From NCBI GenBank assembly GCA_016705695.1, contig JADJLA010000001.1:744001-808000 (forward strand): a stretch of DNA of 64,000 bases. Direction: 5' to 3'. The DNA is from Sphingobacteriaceae bacterium. GTDB lineage: Bacteria; Bacteroidota; Bacteroidia; B-17B0; Aurantibacillaceae. Under the pieces are notes generated by a model. The model had not been told where the DNA came from. It ran no database searches and saw nothing but the letters and a program-made list of their open reading frames with translations. The position numbers were made by a program, and so were the translations under genes. Shown here in pieces: positions 1-9,296 of the stretch (positions are counted from its first letter, which is position 1; each line of letters starts with the position of its first letter).

Positions 1-927
1 TATAGTGCTGCTAGTGGTAAATTAGCTATCAAATTCGATAAGTTAAATGCAAAAGTTATTGCTCCTTCTTCTTATATCCAAGCTGGTCAGCCGTATAAAG
101 CTGATATCTTCTTAGCAGCTTCTTCAAGTGCTATGACTGCTGATATGATGCAAGTATTGCTTGGTGCTGACTCTGCTACAGGTGCAGGCGGAACTCCGGT
201 TCCTATTGCTGATGGTATGGGTAAATTAGAGCAAGGAACTAGCGGACAAGGTGAACAGAATTACAAAGGTATCATCAAGTTCAAAAAACCTGATGGATCT
301 TTTGATAACTATCCTTTCTCAGGCTCTTACATGGTAGCTGCGCCAAGTGCCGCGGTTGCTTTGGATAAAATGAACGTATTCTATATTGGTGTTCCAAATC
401 CTATCAGTGTTTCTGCTGGTGGTGTTGCTCCAACAGATTTACAAGTATCGGCATCAGGTGGAATTAAACTTGGTTCTGGTGGCGGTGGTGGTAAATATGT
501 GGTAACAGCTAGTACACCTGGTACTGTAACCATTAACGTTTCTGCTAAAACTAAAGACGGTACAAAACCACAAGGTTCGTTCAAATTCCGTGTTAAGAAA
601 ATTCCAGATCCGGTTGCAAAAGTGGGTGGTAAATCAGGTAACGTAGACATGAAGAAGATCGAATTATCATCTATTGGTGGTGTTGTTGCCGACCTTCCAG
701 GTTTCGATTTTGATGCTAAATTCGTTGTAACATCTTTTGAGTTAACAGCCGTTGTAAAAGGGGTGCTGAAGTCAGAGGCATGTTCAGGAAACAGTCTTTC
801 GGGTGGTGCTCGTCAGATATTAGCAACTGCCGGTGTAGGTAGTAAGATATTTATTGAGAACGTTAAAGCAAAAGGTCCTGATGGATCTATAAGGAACATT
901 CCTGGCGTTACCATTAAAGTAAAATAA
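1..927 (+). CDS. gldM: GldM, T9SS inner-membrane motor subunit (C-terminal part)
   Basis: The reading frame is open from the first base, so this is the 3' end of a longer gene whose start lies left of the window. The visible ~308 residues are rich in Gly/Ser/Val beta-strand segments, as in the periplasmic domains of GldM/PorM. GldM with GldL forms the proton-driven motor of the type IX secretion system and gliding apparatus; its periplasmic part reaches the outer-membrane GldK/GldN ring. The next gene, 7 bp downstream, is gldN, matching the conserved gldKLMN order. The assignment rests on sequence character plus this neighbour. The N-terminal membrane helix and first periplasmic domains are not in view. 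Confidence 0.9.
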   Translation, partial: YSAASGKLAIKFDKLNAKVIAPSSYIQAGQPYKADIFLAASSSAMTADMMQVLLGADSATGAGGTPVPIADGMGKLEQGTSGQGEQNYKGIIKFKKPDGSFDNYPFSGSYMVAAPSAAVALDKMNVFYIGVPNPISVSAGGVAPTDLQVSASGGIKLGSGGGGGKYVVTASTPGTVTINVSAKTKDGTKPQGSFKFRVKKIPDPVAKVGGKSGNVDMKKIELSSIGGVVADLPGFDFDAKFVVTSFELTAVVKGVLKSEACSGNSLSGGARQILATAGVGSKIFIENVKAKGPDGSIRNIPGVTIKVK

Positions 928-934
928 AACAATT

Positions 935-1777
935 ATGAAACGTAACATTTTAGTAGTATTGGCTCTCCTTGTTTTCGGACAGGTGTTTTCTCAGGGGCCA
1001 ACCATTTTTAATCCTGGTGATTATAAAGATGGTATTTACGATAAAGAAAATGCTATTAATAGGAAGTTCATTCCTTACACTCACCTTCGTGAAGGTGATG
1101 TTACGTGGGAAAAGCGCGTTTGGCGTGATGTTGACATGCGTGAGAAGATCAATCATCAGTTATATTACCCAATTGAGACCTTAGCAAGCAGGATCTCTTT
1201 ATTCCAGGTGTTATCTAAGTATATCTTAAAAGGTGAATTGTTGGCGTTTAATGATGAGGAATTTGTTTCTCCATTAGAATTGTCTCAGATCCGCGATAAG
1301 ATAAAGAAATGCGACTCGTTAGATGAAAGTAACGTGGATGCTGAAGGTAATGAGATCATCACTAAAGTATTTAAGTGTGATTCAACTTCTATCTTCCGTA
1401 ATATTCGTTTATATCGTTTAAAAGAAGATTGGTTCTTTGATAAGCAAAAATCTGTATTGGAAGTTCGTATCTTAGGAATGGGCGTATTTACTTATGACGA
1501 AGATAAAGAAGCTGTAAAGGAGCAATTCTGGGTGTATTTCCCTGCTTGTCGTCCTTTATTTGCTAAACATGAAGTATTTAATCCAAAGAATGATAGCGAA
1601 AGACGTACGTTTGAAGATATCTTCTGGAAGAGACAATTTGCTAGTACCATAACTAAAGAAACCAATGCTTACGATCGTTCTATTATACAGTATTCAAGAG
1701 GTATTGACGCCCTTTTAGAAAGCGATCGCATCAAAGGAGATATCTTTAGATGGGAACATGACCTATGGCATTTCTAA
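935..1777 (+). CDS. gldN: GldN, T9SS core/gliding motility protein
   Basis: A 280-residue protein with a signal peptide (cleavage after about residue 19, VFSQ) and the GldN/PorN features: an early GDVTWEKRVWRD segment, a central NIRLYRLKEDWFFDKQ stretch and a C-terminal YDRSIIQYSRGIDALLE segment. GldN is a periplasmic partner of the lipoprotein GldK in the ring that joins the GldLM motor to the outer-membrane translocon of the type IX secretion system. It begins 7 bp after gldM and ends in front of a strong hairpin terminator, so it is the last gene of the operon. Length is normal for the family. Confidence 0.93.
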   Translation: MKRNILVVLALLVFGQVFSQGPTIFNPGDYKDGIYDKENAINRKFIPYTHLREGDVTWEKRVWRDVDMREKINHQLYYPIETLASRISLFQVLSKYILKGELLAFNDEEFVSPLELSQIRDKIKKCDSLDESNVDAEGNEIITKVFKCDSTSIFRNIRLYRLKEDWFFDKQKSVLEVRILGMGVFTYDEDKEAVKEQFWVYFPACRPLFAKHEVFNPKNDSERRTFEDIFWKRQFASTITKETNAYDRSIIQYSRGIDALLESDRIKGDIFRWEHDLWHF

Positions 1778-1791
1778 GTATTTAAAATATT

Positions 1792-1822
1792 AAAACCCTC
1801 AAGTAAGCTTGAGGGTTTTTTA
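1792..1822 (+). terminator. Rho-independent terminator after gldN
   Basis: An 8-bp perfect stem (CCCTCAAG at 1796-1803, CTTGAGGG at 1808-1815) with a four-base loop is followed by a run of T. It lies 15 bp after the gldN stop and closes the gld operon. A-rich bases on the 5' side pair with the T run, so it may also act on the other strand. Confidence 0.9.
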
Positions 1823-2100
1823 TTTACAGATGTTCCGTTGCTTATCAGACTTCTTGTTGATATGAAGGCGCTATAAAAGGCCATAGGCATTTCCTTGAGC
1901 AGTAAATTCTATCCGAACAACATGTTCGTTAAGGGGCTTTGAATGGCGTTGAAATTAATCCATATCAATGTTCAGACTCCGAGTCCATATAATCAATATG
2001 TTATATCGACCTCCAAACACACTCCATTAGAATTGGCATTGGTTAGCAAAAAAAATCCCGAAGCAATACTCCTGAATCGTTTATCTTTTTTAAAGAAGAA

Positions 2101-2961
2101 TTACTGGGTTAATTTATTACGCAAAGAGTAGATCTTTTCGCTGATCGATTTGTATTTTGCAGCGGTCATGTCTTCAGGTTTTTTTACATTATTGATCTCC
2201 TTGTGTATTGCTCTAAATTCTGAGTTCATGTCTTGGGCTTCTTTTTTGTCCTTATGATCATCCATCACAGTAACCAAATTACCAAGATGAAAACGCTGCT
2301 CCCAAAGATGTTTACGGCCCTTAGCCTTCACAGCTTCATCCACTGCTTTATCAGTAATCTTACAAGCTAAATACAGACTTTCTAACCATCCGCCAGAAAA
2401 AACTGTAGAGGCCGTATACAAGCGCTCGTTGGTACGTAAATAACTATCACTTTTAATTAAGATCTCATCTAATATTTGAAGCAACGAATCTTTGCTGCCT
2501 AAATTTTGTTCTGCTCTTTTTCCTATCATTTGATCCACCGCGCCTTTTAATCCTAAAGCATCAGATGTTATCAAAACAGTTTTCATATATTTCAAAACAT
2601 CTTCGCCACGCTCATTAACAATAGCATAACACATATCAATATTGTAGATCCCAAGATTAACTGCTTTTTGAAATTCAGAACTGTAGTTCTTTCCTTTTTT
2701 AGGATCGTTCATTAATTCACGATCGTAATCAATTCCCCATTTTGAAAGCTCATCAATACTAGCAGCCGGTGAAGGTATATTAGCTAAAGCAAAATCGAAT
2801 TTAAATTTCGAAACATCATCAACTGTAACAGGAGTAGTATCTTTTGCAACTTCCTCAATATGTTCTGAAGCACTTTTATCTTCAACAGGAGTTTCGCCAC
2901 CGCATGATGACAATAAAATGATGCTTAAAGAAGCTAAGGCTAGTGGTTTAAAATTTCTCAT
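2101..2961 (-). CDS. Lipoprotein of unknown function
   Basis: Starting at the ATG at 2961 the protein has 286 residues and opens with a basic n-region, a hydrophobic stretch and the lipobox LSSC at about residue 20, so it is exported and lipid-anchored. A start 27 bases further upstream would add nine residues before this signal and is less likely. The mature part is acidic at first and then mostly helical, with no motif I recognise. It stands alone between two short non-coding stretches and has no operon partner. A conserved Bacteroidota lipoprotein is likely; function cannot be assigned. Confidence 0.8.
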   Translation of the reverse strand: MRNFKPLALASLSIILLSSCGGETPVEDKSASEHIEEVAKDTTPVTVDDVSKFKFDFALANIPSPAASIDELSKWGIDYDRELMNDPKKGKNYSSEFQKAVNLGIYNIDMCYAIVNERGEDVLKYMKTVLITSDALGLKGAVDQMIGKRAEQNLGSKDSLLQILDEILIKSDSYLRTNERLYTASTVFSGGWLESLYLACKITDKAVDEAVKAKGRKHLWEQRFHLGNLVTVMDDHKDKKEAQDMNSEFRAIHKEINNVKKPEDMTAAKYKSISEKIYSLRNKLTQ

Positions 2962-3181
2962 ACTTATAGAGGGTTTTAACTTCAACAAATATATTACTTT
3001 TGTTCAGAAATACGTCTAATTCACAACAAAATTCGATGTTTAGCAATAAAAGCTTCAAAACTCCCGGAATACATCAGAATTGATGATGGGCCATTATTCC
3101 CTGGGCTTACACGCAGTTGTTGATTGCAGGCCTATCTTGAAGGTGCCTACTCATTAGGTTTAATTGAAAATCATTGATTGA

Positions 3182-3841
3182 TCAATTTTTCGTGCCAACT
3201 ATCAGCGTATTGGTTCCCTCAACTTTGTTGAATAATTGAATAGAATTGGAGGTGCGCAAATAATTAAGTAGATCCGACATTTGTTTTTCGCTGTTCTCGT
3301 TAAAAATACAAGCGTTAAAAATAAAGTACCCATTTTTATTAATAAGCTGTAATGCGTTGTTCCAAAATTGAGTTGTATAAAAGTCACTTGGTACAATAGC
3401 GTCGATATAAATGTCAACTATTAGGAGGTCGCTTTTTTTAGCGTTATTTTTTACATACTCAGTTGCATCAGTATGTATGGTCTCTAAATTTGCATCTAAC
3501 ATAAGTTCAAATTCATTCATGGCAATATCAATGATTGTCTTGTCGATCTCAACTGCTGTAATTTTACCGGTAAATCCAAAATCATTTCTAAGAGTGTGGA
3601 TAACACTACCACCCCCAAGGCCGAGTAAAAGAACGTCGTTAACCTTAGTGAACTCTATTTTTTCTAAGCCGAATTTTAAGATGCGTTGTAAGGAGCCGTA
3701 AGAATAATTGGCGTTGGAGTTATCCAATATTTTTCTACCACTACTATACGTTAACTCCACTATCCCGTTTTTTTCTGTTCTAATTTTTGTGGTAATAGGG
3801 TAAAAATAACTTAACAGCTTGGTAATAATATCAAATCTCAT
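3182..3841 (-). CDS. Spermidine synthase-like SAM-dependent methyltransferase-fold protein
   Basis: The ~219-residue product has a glycine-rich nucleotide loop (DVLLLGLGGGSVIHTL) followed by an acidic residue after the second strand (KITAVEID) and a later LLIVDIY strand, the Rossmann order of spermidine synthase/fused methyltransferase families. The N-terminal beta-domain of true spermidine synthases is very short here, so polyamine synthesis is not assured; proteins of this sort are often annotated only as 'spermidine synthase-like'. I chose the ATG at 3841 because the longer frame to 3886 would start inside the trxA terminator hairpin. Confidence 0.75.
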   Translation of the reverse strand: MRFDIITKLLSYFYPITTKIRTEKNGIVELTYSSGRKILDNSNANYSYGSLQRILKFGLEKIEFTKVNDVLLLGLGGGSVIHTLRNDFGFTGKITAVEIDKTIIDIAMNEFELMLDANLETIHTDATEYVKNNAKKSDLLIVDIYIDAIVPSDFYTTQFWNNALQLINKNGYFIFNACIFNENSEKQMSDLLNYLRTSNSIQLFNKVEGTNTLIVGTKN

Positions 3842-3867
3842 TATTAAAGCATGAATTTCACTAAAAT

Positions 3868-3907
3868 TAAAATATCCTCCCAACATAAGGAAGGGAGGAT
3901 ATTTTTA
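3868..3907 (-). terminator. Terminator after trxA
   Basis: An inverted repeat of about 12 bp (AATATCCTCCC near 3871-3881 with GGGAGGATATT near 3893-3903) lies 12 bp past the trxA stop and ends in a T run on the minus strand. Flanking A and T runs make it plausibly bidirectional. It separates trxA from the methyltransferase gene. Confidence 0.85.
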
Positions 3908-3918
3908 TAATAAATGTT

Positions 3919-4236
3919 TTATAATTGTGCTTGTAACTTAGCGGCTAATGCTGCTTTTGCGGCAACACCAACTTGTTTGTCTACAACTTGTCCGTTTTTA
4001 AAATACAAAAGAGTAGGGATGTTGCGAATACCGTATTTAGCGCTGATCTCGGAGTTGTGATCAACATTTACTTTACCTATAACTGCTTTACCATCGTATT
4101 CTTTTGCCAGTTCTTCAACTACAGGGCCAACCATGCGGCAAGGACCGCACCATTCTGCCCAAAAATCTATTAATACCGGTTTATCGCTTTTTAAAACTAA
4201 TTCGTCAAAATTCGCGTCTGTGATTTCTAATGCCAT
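3919..4236 (-). CDS. trxA: Thioredoxin
   Basis: A 105-residue single-domain thioredoxin with the redox motif WCGPC at about residues 29-33, preceded by VLIDFWAEWCGPC, and the cis-proline segment IPTLLYFKNG near residue 74. It has no signal peptide, so it is the cytosolic dithiol-disulphide oxidoreductase that reduces ribonucleotide reductase, peroxiredoxins and others. It appears monocistronic: its own promoter-like -7 box lies upstream and a strong terminator lies just downstream. Length and motifs are fully typical. Confidence 0.97.
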   Translation of the reverse strand: MALEITDANFDELVLKSDKPVLIDFWAEWCGPCRMVGPVVEELAKEYDGKAVIGKVNVDHNSEISAKYGIRNIPTLLYFKNGQVVDKQVGVAAKAALAAKLQAQL

Positions 4237-4282
4237 ACTATTTTATTTTTTATAAGGTTTGTCTTTCAATAATCGTTCCATT

Positions 4283-4290
4283 CAAAGTTA
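4283..4290 (-). promoter_or_regulatory. Candidate trxA promoter -7 box
   Basis: Minus-strand TAACTTTG matches the Bacteroidota -7 consensus TAnnTTTG and would give a leader of about 40 bases before the trxA ATG at 4236. A well-spaced -33 TTTG is not evident, so this is a sequence match only. Confidence 0.45.
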
Positions 4291-4337
4291 AGGTCTTTAT
4301 GTCATAAAACCATGACAATTACTCCTGTTTTTGAGCA

Positions 4338-6911
4338 TTAATTAACAGTATTTTTCTTTTTGTACTCAAAAAATAGACTCAAGCCAATGCTTAAGAATAA
4401 AATGGCAGAGCCTGCCATTGCAATGCTGTTACCGGTTTCGTAGGTCTTTGGTTCGAACTTAAATTCTACTTTATGTTTCCCTGCGGGTACGATCATAGCG
4501 CGTAATACATAATTACCACAAGCGTGTGGTTTTAATTGCCCGTCAACATAGGCATTCCATCCAAACGGATAATAGATCTCAGAGAATACAGCCATTTGCT
4601 CAGCGCTAGTTTCGCTTTCGTAAGTTAAATGATTTGGTTCGTAAGAAGTAAGTTTAATACTTCCTTGACCATCATAGGTTTCTTTGAAAGGAACTTCCGC
4701 TTTAAATTTTTCTTGCACAACCAATTCGCGCTTGGTATTTGTTTTATAAAGTTCTTTTATCTCATCATCCGAACTTGCAACAGCTTTTACATTCTTCACA
4801 AACCATGCATTACCATTTGTTTTTGAATTTGTGAATGGAGAAGGTCCACTTTCGCCACCGGGAAGAATGAAATATTTTGTGTTCAACATATTTATCACGT
4901 TCAATTTAGAAAGTAATTCATCCATTAAGCTATCGTTACCTAAAGCTTTATTGGCGCCAGCGTAAAATGTACTTATCTCTTTTGATACATGAAAATCTAC
5001 TAACTCCTGATATTTTTTAAGTTTAGCACCATGATAACCACCAATAGATTGATGATAATACGAGGTGGAAGCATCATTGAATGTATTCACCGTTAAGTTC
5101 AACACACGGTTATTAAACCCTTTATCTTCCAAAATGATATCGTCGGCCTGTGACTTTTGTGCTACATCTTGTTTGTTTTGATTTTTTGGAACAAAGGAGC
5201 TTGCATCAATGTAGCGAATATCAACGGTCCAAAGATCAATTAAAATAAAAATGCCCAATGCAGCAAGTAAGATCTCGCGTTTGATCTTATTTGTATAGAA
5301 TAAATAGATAAATGCAGCTGCCATTAAAATAAAAATGAACGAACGTAGTGCGTCTGCTTTAAATATGGCCTCGCGTGCTTTTTCAAGTTCAGGCATCATT
5401 TGTGCCACATAGGGCTTTACCTGCGATTCAGGGTTTCCGCCTTTAGTAAACTCTTGAACTAGTAAAGCTTCTTCGTTTGTTCCGCTAAATGTATTGAACA
5501 TCGAAGGCGCAACATAACATAGCAAACAAAATCCGCCGATAACTATTGTAGAAATGAAAAAAAGTTTTTTTAGTTCAATGCCGTTCTTTGCAAAACGTAA
5601 ACTGATCTTATCGCTCCAGTTTTTATGTTTTAGCAATTCGTTAACGGCTAAAATAGCCATGAGTGGAATGGTAAGTTCTGCAACGATCAAGATCATACTT
5701 ACCGCGCGGAATTTATTATATCCCGGAACATGATCCATAAAAAAATCGCTGAGCCATTTGTAATTACTTCCCCAGCTTAATGCAACGGTTAGTAATGTGG
5801 CAAAGAACAAAGGCCATTTTAAGTTACTCTTCACCACAAACATTCCTAAAAATGCAAGGAAAATAACAATTGCTCCAATGTAAACCGGTCCGCTTGTAAA
5901 AGGTTGTTCGCCAAAGTAAGAATACATAGAACCAACTTGTTCTTTAAATTCCGGATCTACTTTTTTCAATGCGTTAGCATCCACTTTTTTAATGGAGCTA
6001 CTTGGCCCACCTTTAAAATCGGGAATTAAAAACGTAAATGTTTCGCCAATTCCATAACTCCATTGTGTGGCATAATCTTTATCTAAACCGGAAGTAATAT
6101 TGTTAGCGTTCTTTTGTAATTTTTCATTTATGGTAAGATCTGTTCTTCCGCGCGTACTCATTTTGCCATATTCATTTGTACACATTAAATTTCCGGCATT
6201 TGGTAATACACCAACAAGTGATGCAGCGATAAGAACAGCAGTTGCTATTGCAAATGCTTTTATGCCATTAGAGCGCAAAGCCGCGATGCCATATCCAAGC
6301 CAAACAAAACCAATTAAAATATAACCATAGTAAGAGATCTGAACATGATTAGCATTTAATTCCATTGCAGTAAAAAGCGCTGTAAGAGCAAAACCCAACC
6401 AAATGCGCCCATTGAATAATAAAATAATTCCGCCAAGTAATGCCGGTAAATAACCTAATGCATTTGCTTTGGAATTATGACCTGCTTCAATAATAATTAA
6501 AAAGTAGCTGCTCAGTCCGTATGCTAAAGCACCAACAATGGCAAGCCATGGATCAACCTTTAAACAAAGCAATAAAATAAAGAACCCGAGAAAATACAAG
6601 AACATGTATCCTGAAGGATGTGGTAAAAATAATTTAAAGGCAGCATCTAATTTATTTACCCAATTACCTGGGTAAAGTGTAGAAATTTGATACGCCGGCA
6701 TTCCACCAAACATGGAGTTGGTCCATAATGGTTCTGCATCATGTTTTTCGCGGTAATCAACAATTTCTTTGCTCATTCCCTTGTGGCGATCAATATCACC
6801 TTGTTTTAATTCTTTACCACTTAAAAGAGGTTTAAAAAAGAACAGTGTTAGTGCTGCGAATAAAACAACACCGGCGATGTAAGGCATTAATTTTTTTAGA
6901 TCTAATTTCAT
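4338..6911 (-). CDS. YfhO-family multi-spanning membrane protein
   Basis: An 857-residue membrane protein with an N-terminal helix, more than ten further hydrophobic segments spread over residues ~90-550, and a soluble C-terminal domain that ends in a last transmembrane helix. Motifs such as EPLWTNSMFGGMPAY in the first loop and VFSEIYYPFGWNAYVDG near the C-terminus are characteristic of the YfhO (PF09586) proteins of Bacteroidota. In Firmicutes YfhO acts in glycosylation of cell-wall polymers; these large Bacteroidota members are thought to be GT-C-fold-like, but the substrate is unknown. It is a stand-alone gene on the minus strand, starting at a clear ATG. Confidence 0.85.
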   Translation of the reverse strand: MKLDLKKLMPYIAGVVLFAALTLFFFKPLLSGKELKQGDIDRHKGMSKEIVDYREKHDAEPLWTNSMFGGMPAYQISTLYPGNWVNKLDAAFKLFLPHPSGYMFLYFLGFFILLLCLKVDPWLAIVGALAYGLSSYFLIIIEAGHNSKANALGYLPALLGGIILLFNGRIWLGFALTALFTAMELNANHVQISYYGYILIGFVWLGYGIAALRSNGIKAFAIATAVLIAASLVGVLPNAGNLMCTNEYGKMSTRGRTDLTINEKLQKNANNITSGLDKDYATQWSYGIGETFTFLIPDFKGGPSSSIKKVDANALKKVDPEFKEQVGSMYSYFGEQPFTSGPVYIGAIVIFLAFLGMFVVKSNLKWPLFFATLLTVALSWGSNYKWLSDFFMDHVPGYNKFRAVSMILIVAELTIPLMAILAVNELLKHKNWSDKISLRFAKNGIELKKLFFISTIVIGGFCLLCYVAPSMFNTFSGTNEEALLVQEFTKGGNPESQVKPYVAQMMPELEKAREAIFKADALRSFIFILMAAAFIYLFYTNKIKREILLAALGIFILIDLWTVDIRYIDASSFVPKNQNKQDVAQKSQADDIILEDKGFNNRVLNLTVNTFNDASTSYYHQSIGGYHGAKLKKYQELVDFHVSKEISTFYAGANKALGNDSLMDELLSKLNVINMLNTKYFILPGGESGPSPFTNSKTNGNAWFVKNVKAVASSDDEIKELYKTNTKRELVVQEKFKAEVPFKETYDGQGSIKLTSYEPNHLTYESETSAEQMAVFSEIYYPFGWNAYVDGQLKPHACGNYVLRAMIVPAGKHKVEFKFEPKTYETGNSIAMAGSAILFLSIGLSLFFEYKKKNTVN

Positions 6912-7001
6912 ATGTATTTGAATTGTGTTTTATGTTGATCAAAGCTCAACGTATAAAATGGGCTGTTTATGATGTAAGTTGTGTTAACAAGCGTTAATGA
7001 A

Positions 7002-7757
7002 TTAAGGTTTTGTTCCGAATACTTTTCGCAAAAGATCAGTTACACGAGCCGCAGGGTCCTTACGTATTTTCGCTTCTTCATCAGATATCAAAAGCATTAA
7101 TCCATTTATAGCTTTAATGGTAACATACTCTTCCAGATCCGGATTTTGTTTTTTTACCCCCGGGATCTTATTGTATTTTGTAACTAACGGATTCCAATAG
7201 CTCGTAACTTTTACTTTGGCAATAGCATCTTTCACCACCGGTTTAAATTTTATTTTCAAAGGTGAATACGTATTTTCTCTTAAAAAATGTGTAGCTGCAG
7301 TATCATTCCCTTTTAAAATAGCAAAACCATCGCTCACACTCATATTGGTAATCGCATCAATAAAAATGGTCGCAGCTCCTTTGGCAGCTTCTTCAGCGGC
7401 ACGATTTAAGCTTGTTTCAAACTCAGCGATCTTTTTTTGCATCCCCAAACTGGTAAGCTTTGTTTTCATTTCTGCGGCTTCTTGTGGCCAGGGAATAAAA
7501 ATGCGCGGATTTTTATAATAGCCATCTAATTTACTGGCCATAGAAGATGAACTATTTGTTCCAATACTCAAGGCTTCTTTTAAACCTTTAATAACCTCTT
7601 CGTTGGTAAGCGCTGGCGGTGAAGTTGGTGTAACAACACTATTTACTTTTTTAGCTAAAGAATCTTTTTTATTCTTTAATTTATCTAACATGGATTGACC
7701 TTGAGCCCCAAAGCAAAAGCTTATGAGTGCAATAATTGCCAGCGATTTTTTCATCAT
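7002..7757 (-). CDS. DUF4197 secreted protein
   Basis: A 251-residue protein with a signal peptide ending near GAQGQ (residue ~21) and a helical domain containing ALTNEEVIKGLKEALSIGT, YYKNPRIFIPWP and FKPVVKDAIAKV, the recognisable pattern of DUF4197. The family is periplasmic or envelope-associated and its function is unknown. Two adjacent ATGs (7757 and 7754) are possible starts. It reads away from cinA, so the 68-bp gap at 7758-7825 must hold both promoters. Confidence 0.85.
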   Translation of the reverse strand: MMKKSLAIIALISFCFGAQGQSMLDKLKNKKDSLAKKVNSVVTPTSPPALTNEEVIKGLKEALSIGTNSSSSMASKLDGYYKNPRIFIPWPQEAAEMKTKLTSLGMQKKIAEFETSLNRAAEEAAKGAATIFIDAITNMSVSDGFAILKGNDTAATHFLRENTYSPLKIKFKPVVKDAIAKVKVTSYWNPLVTKYNKIPGVKKQNPDLEEYVTIKAINGLMLLISDEEAKIRKDPAARVTDLLRKVFGTKP

Positions 7758-7825
7758 TTACTAATTTATACAAAAATAAACTGTTTTTTATTAAATAATT
7801 GATTTATACTTGTTTTTTATAAATC

Positions 7826-9088
7826 ATGAAGGCCGAGATATTAACCATAGGGGATGAGATCTTGATTGGGCAAGTAACCAATACGAATACGGTATGGATT
7901 GCTCAACAATTGAATCTTATTGGAATTAAGGTTGTTCACATGGCTACCGTGAGCGATGATCGCGAGGAGATATTGAAAGGCCTTGAAAATGCTTCTCAAA
8001 GAGCAGATATGGTTTTTATTACAGGAGGTTTGGGTCCCACAAAGGATGATATCACAAAAAAGACATTTACTCAGTATTTTGGAGTAGAATTAGTGCTTGA
8101 TGAAGCAATTTTAGTAGATGTAAGTTCATTTTTTATAAAGCGCGGCAGAGAAGTGAGTCAGTTGAATAAAGATCAAGCGTTAATACCAAAAGGTTGTAGA
8201 CCTATAAGAAACAAAAGCGGAACAGCCCCCGGAATGTGGATGCAAAAAAATAATGTGCATTTTATTTCTAGGCCAGGAGTGCTTTATGAAATGAAGGAAA
8301 TGATGATCGCTGAGATCCTTCCGGCAATAAAGGCAGAATTTAAATTGCCACATATTTATCATAAAACAATTTTAACTCAGGGAATCGGAGAGAGTACTTT
8401 AGCAGAATTGATAGAAAAGTGGGAAGATGGATTAGCAGCAAGTAATATTAAGTTAGCTTATTTGCCACAGCCTGGTATGGTGCGATTACGACTATCTACA
8501 AGTGGAGATAACGAGAAGAAAATAAGGGAAACTGTAGAACGTGAAATTGAAAAAGTAATTCCGATGATTAAAGACCATGTCTTTGGATTCGAGAATTATG
8601 GCGAAGAAATGCCTACCATTGAAAAAATAACCTCTGATCTTTTAAAGGAAAGAAAACAAACGCTTGCCATTGCCGAGAGTTGTACGGGCGGATATGTTTC
8701 TTCGTTGTTTACGGCGATTGCTGGAAGTTCGGATATATTTAAAGGGGGTATTGTTCCTTATACCAACGATGCAAAACACGAACTTTTAAATGTAGACAAA
8801 ACTATTTTTGAAAAACATGGTGCTGTAAGTAAGGAATGTGTGTTAGCCCTTGCAGAAAATGTTCGCGCAAAATTAAAGTCTGATTTTTCTATTTCCATTA
8901 GTGGAATTGCCGGCCCCGGTGGAGGAACGCCCGATAAACCCGTTGGTTTTGTTTGGATCGCTGTGAGTGATGGTAAAAAAACATTGGCAAAATCATTTCA
9001 GTTTGGAGATGACCGTAATCGCAATATTGTGATGACAGCAAACGCGGCAGTAAGTTTTTTAAGGAAGTTTGTGCTTAAGAGTATATAA
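7826..9088 (+). CDS. cinA: CinA-family protein (NMN amidohydrolase-like)
   Basis: A 420-residue, full-length CinA. The N-terminal MoaB/MogA-like domain has EILTIGDEILIGQVTNTN and the FITGGLGPTKDD loop; the C-terminal CinA domain has AIAESCTGGYVSSLFTAIAGSS and SISGIAGPGGGTPDKPVG. The C-terminal domain deamidates nicotinamide mononucleotide, and the N-terminal domain has ADP-ribose pyrophosphatase activity in characterised members, so the likely role is pyridine-nucleotide salvage; the old name 'competence-damage inducible' is historical. It converges on rnz across a palindromic repeat that starts at its stop codon. Confidence 0.95.
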   Translation: MKAEILTIGDEILIGQVTNTNTVWIAQQLNLIGIKVVHMATVSDDREEILKGLENASQRADMVFITGGLGPTKDDITKKTFTQYFGVELVLDEAILVDVSSFFIKRGREVSQLNKDQALIPKGCRPIRNKSGTAPGMWMQKNNVHFISRPGVLYEMKEMMIAEILPAIKAEFKLPHIYHKTILTQGIGESTLAELIEKWEDGLAASNIKLAYLPQPGMVRLRLSTSGDNEKKIRETVEREIEKVIPMIKDHVFGFENYGEEMPTIEKITSDLLKERKQTLAIAESCTGGYVSSLFTAIAGSSDIFKGGIVPYTNDAKHELLNVDKTIFEKHGAVSKECVLALAENVRAKLKSDFSISISGIAGPGGGTPDKPVGFVWIAVSDGKKTLAKSFQFGDDRNRNIVMTANAAVSFLRKFVLKSI

Positions 9089-9260
9089 TAGGTCGCTCCT
9101 ACGGAGCTCTATTCTTAAATTTTAGCGGTTTGTTAATAATAGTCGGCTCCTATGGAGCCGTAACTGTTTTAGTGAAAACATTGATCCTTTGTCCCGTAGG
9201 GACAAACTATTATTAGAAAACAAAGAAGAGAGGTACAAAGCTCCGTAGGACCGACCTATT
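9087..9260. repeat. Nested palindromic intergenic repeat (cluster A)
   Basis: Outer arms of 22 bp (9087-9108 and 9239-9260) are inverted copies with one mismatch, each itself containing a small palindrome around CTCCTACGGAG or CTCCGTAGGA. Inside lie a 10-bp inverted pair TAATAATAGT/ACTATTATTA (9134-9143 and 9206-9215) and two further palindromes, GGCTCCTATGGAGCC and GTCCCGTAGGGAC. The element overlaps the cinA stop codon and fills most of the convergent space before rnz. Its GTCCCGTAGGGAC core recurs in the larger element at 29571-29861. Confidence 0.85.
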
Positions 9261-9296
9261 AGAAACAATTAATTGTATTAAAGAATGTTTCTGCCT

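Noticed and set aside
1943..2131. A 62-codon open frame on the plus strand after the gld operon
   Set aside because: It runs into the end of the lipoprotein gene on the other strand, has no recognisable features and lacks operon context; the 278-bp gap 1823-2100 is treated as non-coding.
3038..3180. Short coding-like string (LPEYIRIDDGPLFPG) that resembles a transposase core
   Set aside because: It is interrupted by stops within 25 codons, and the following residues do not match an integrase. Too little to call an insertion-sequence remnant.
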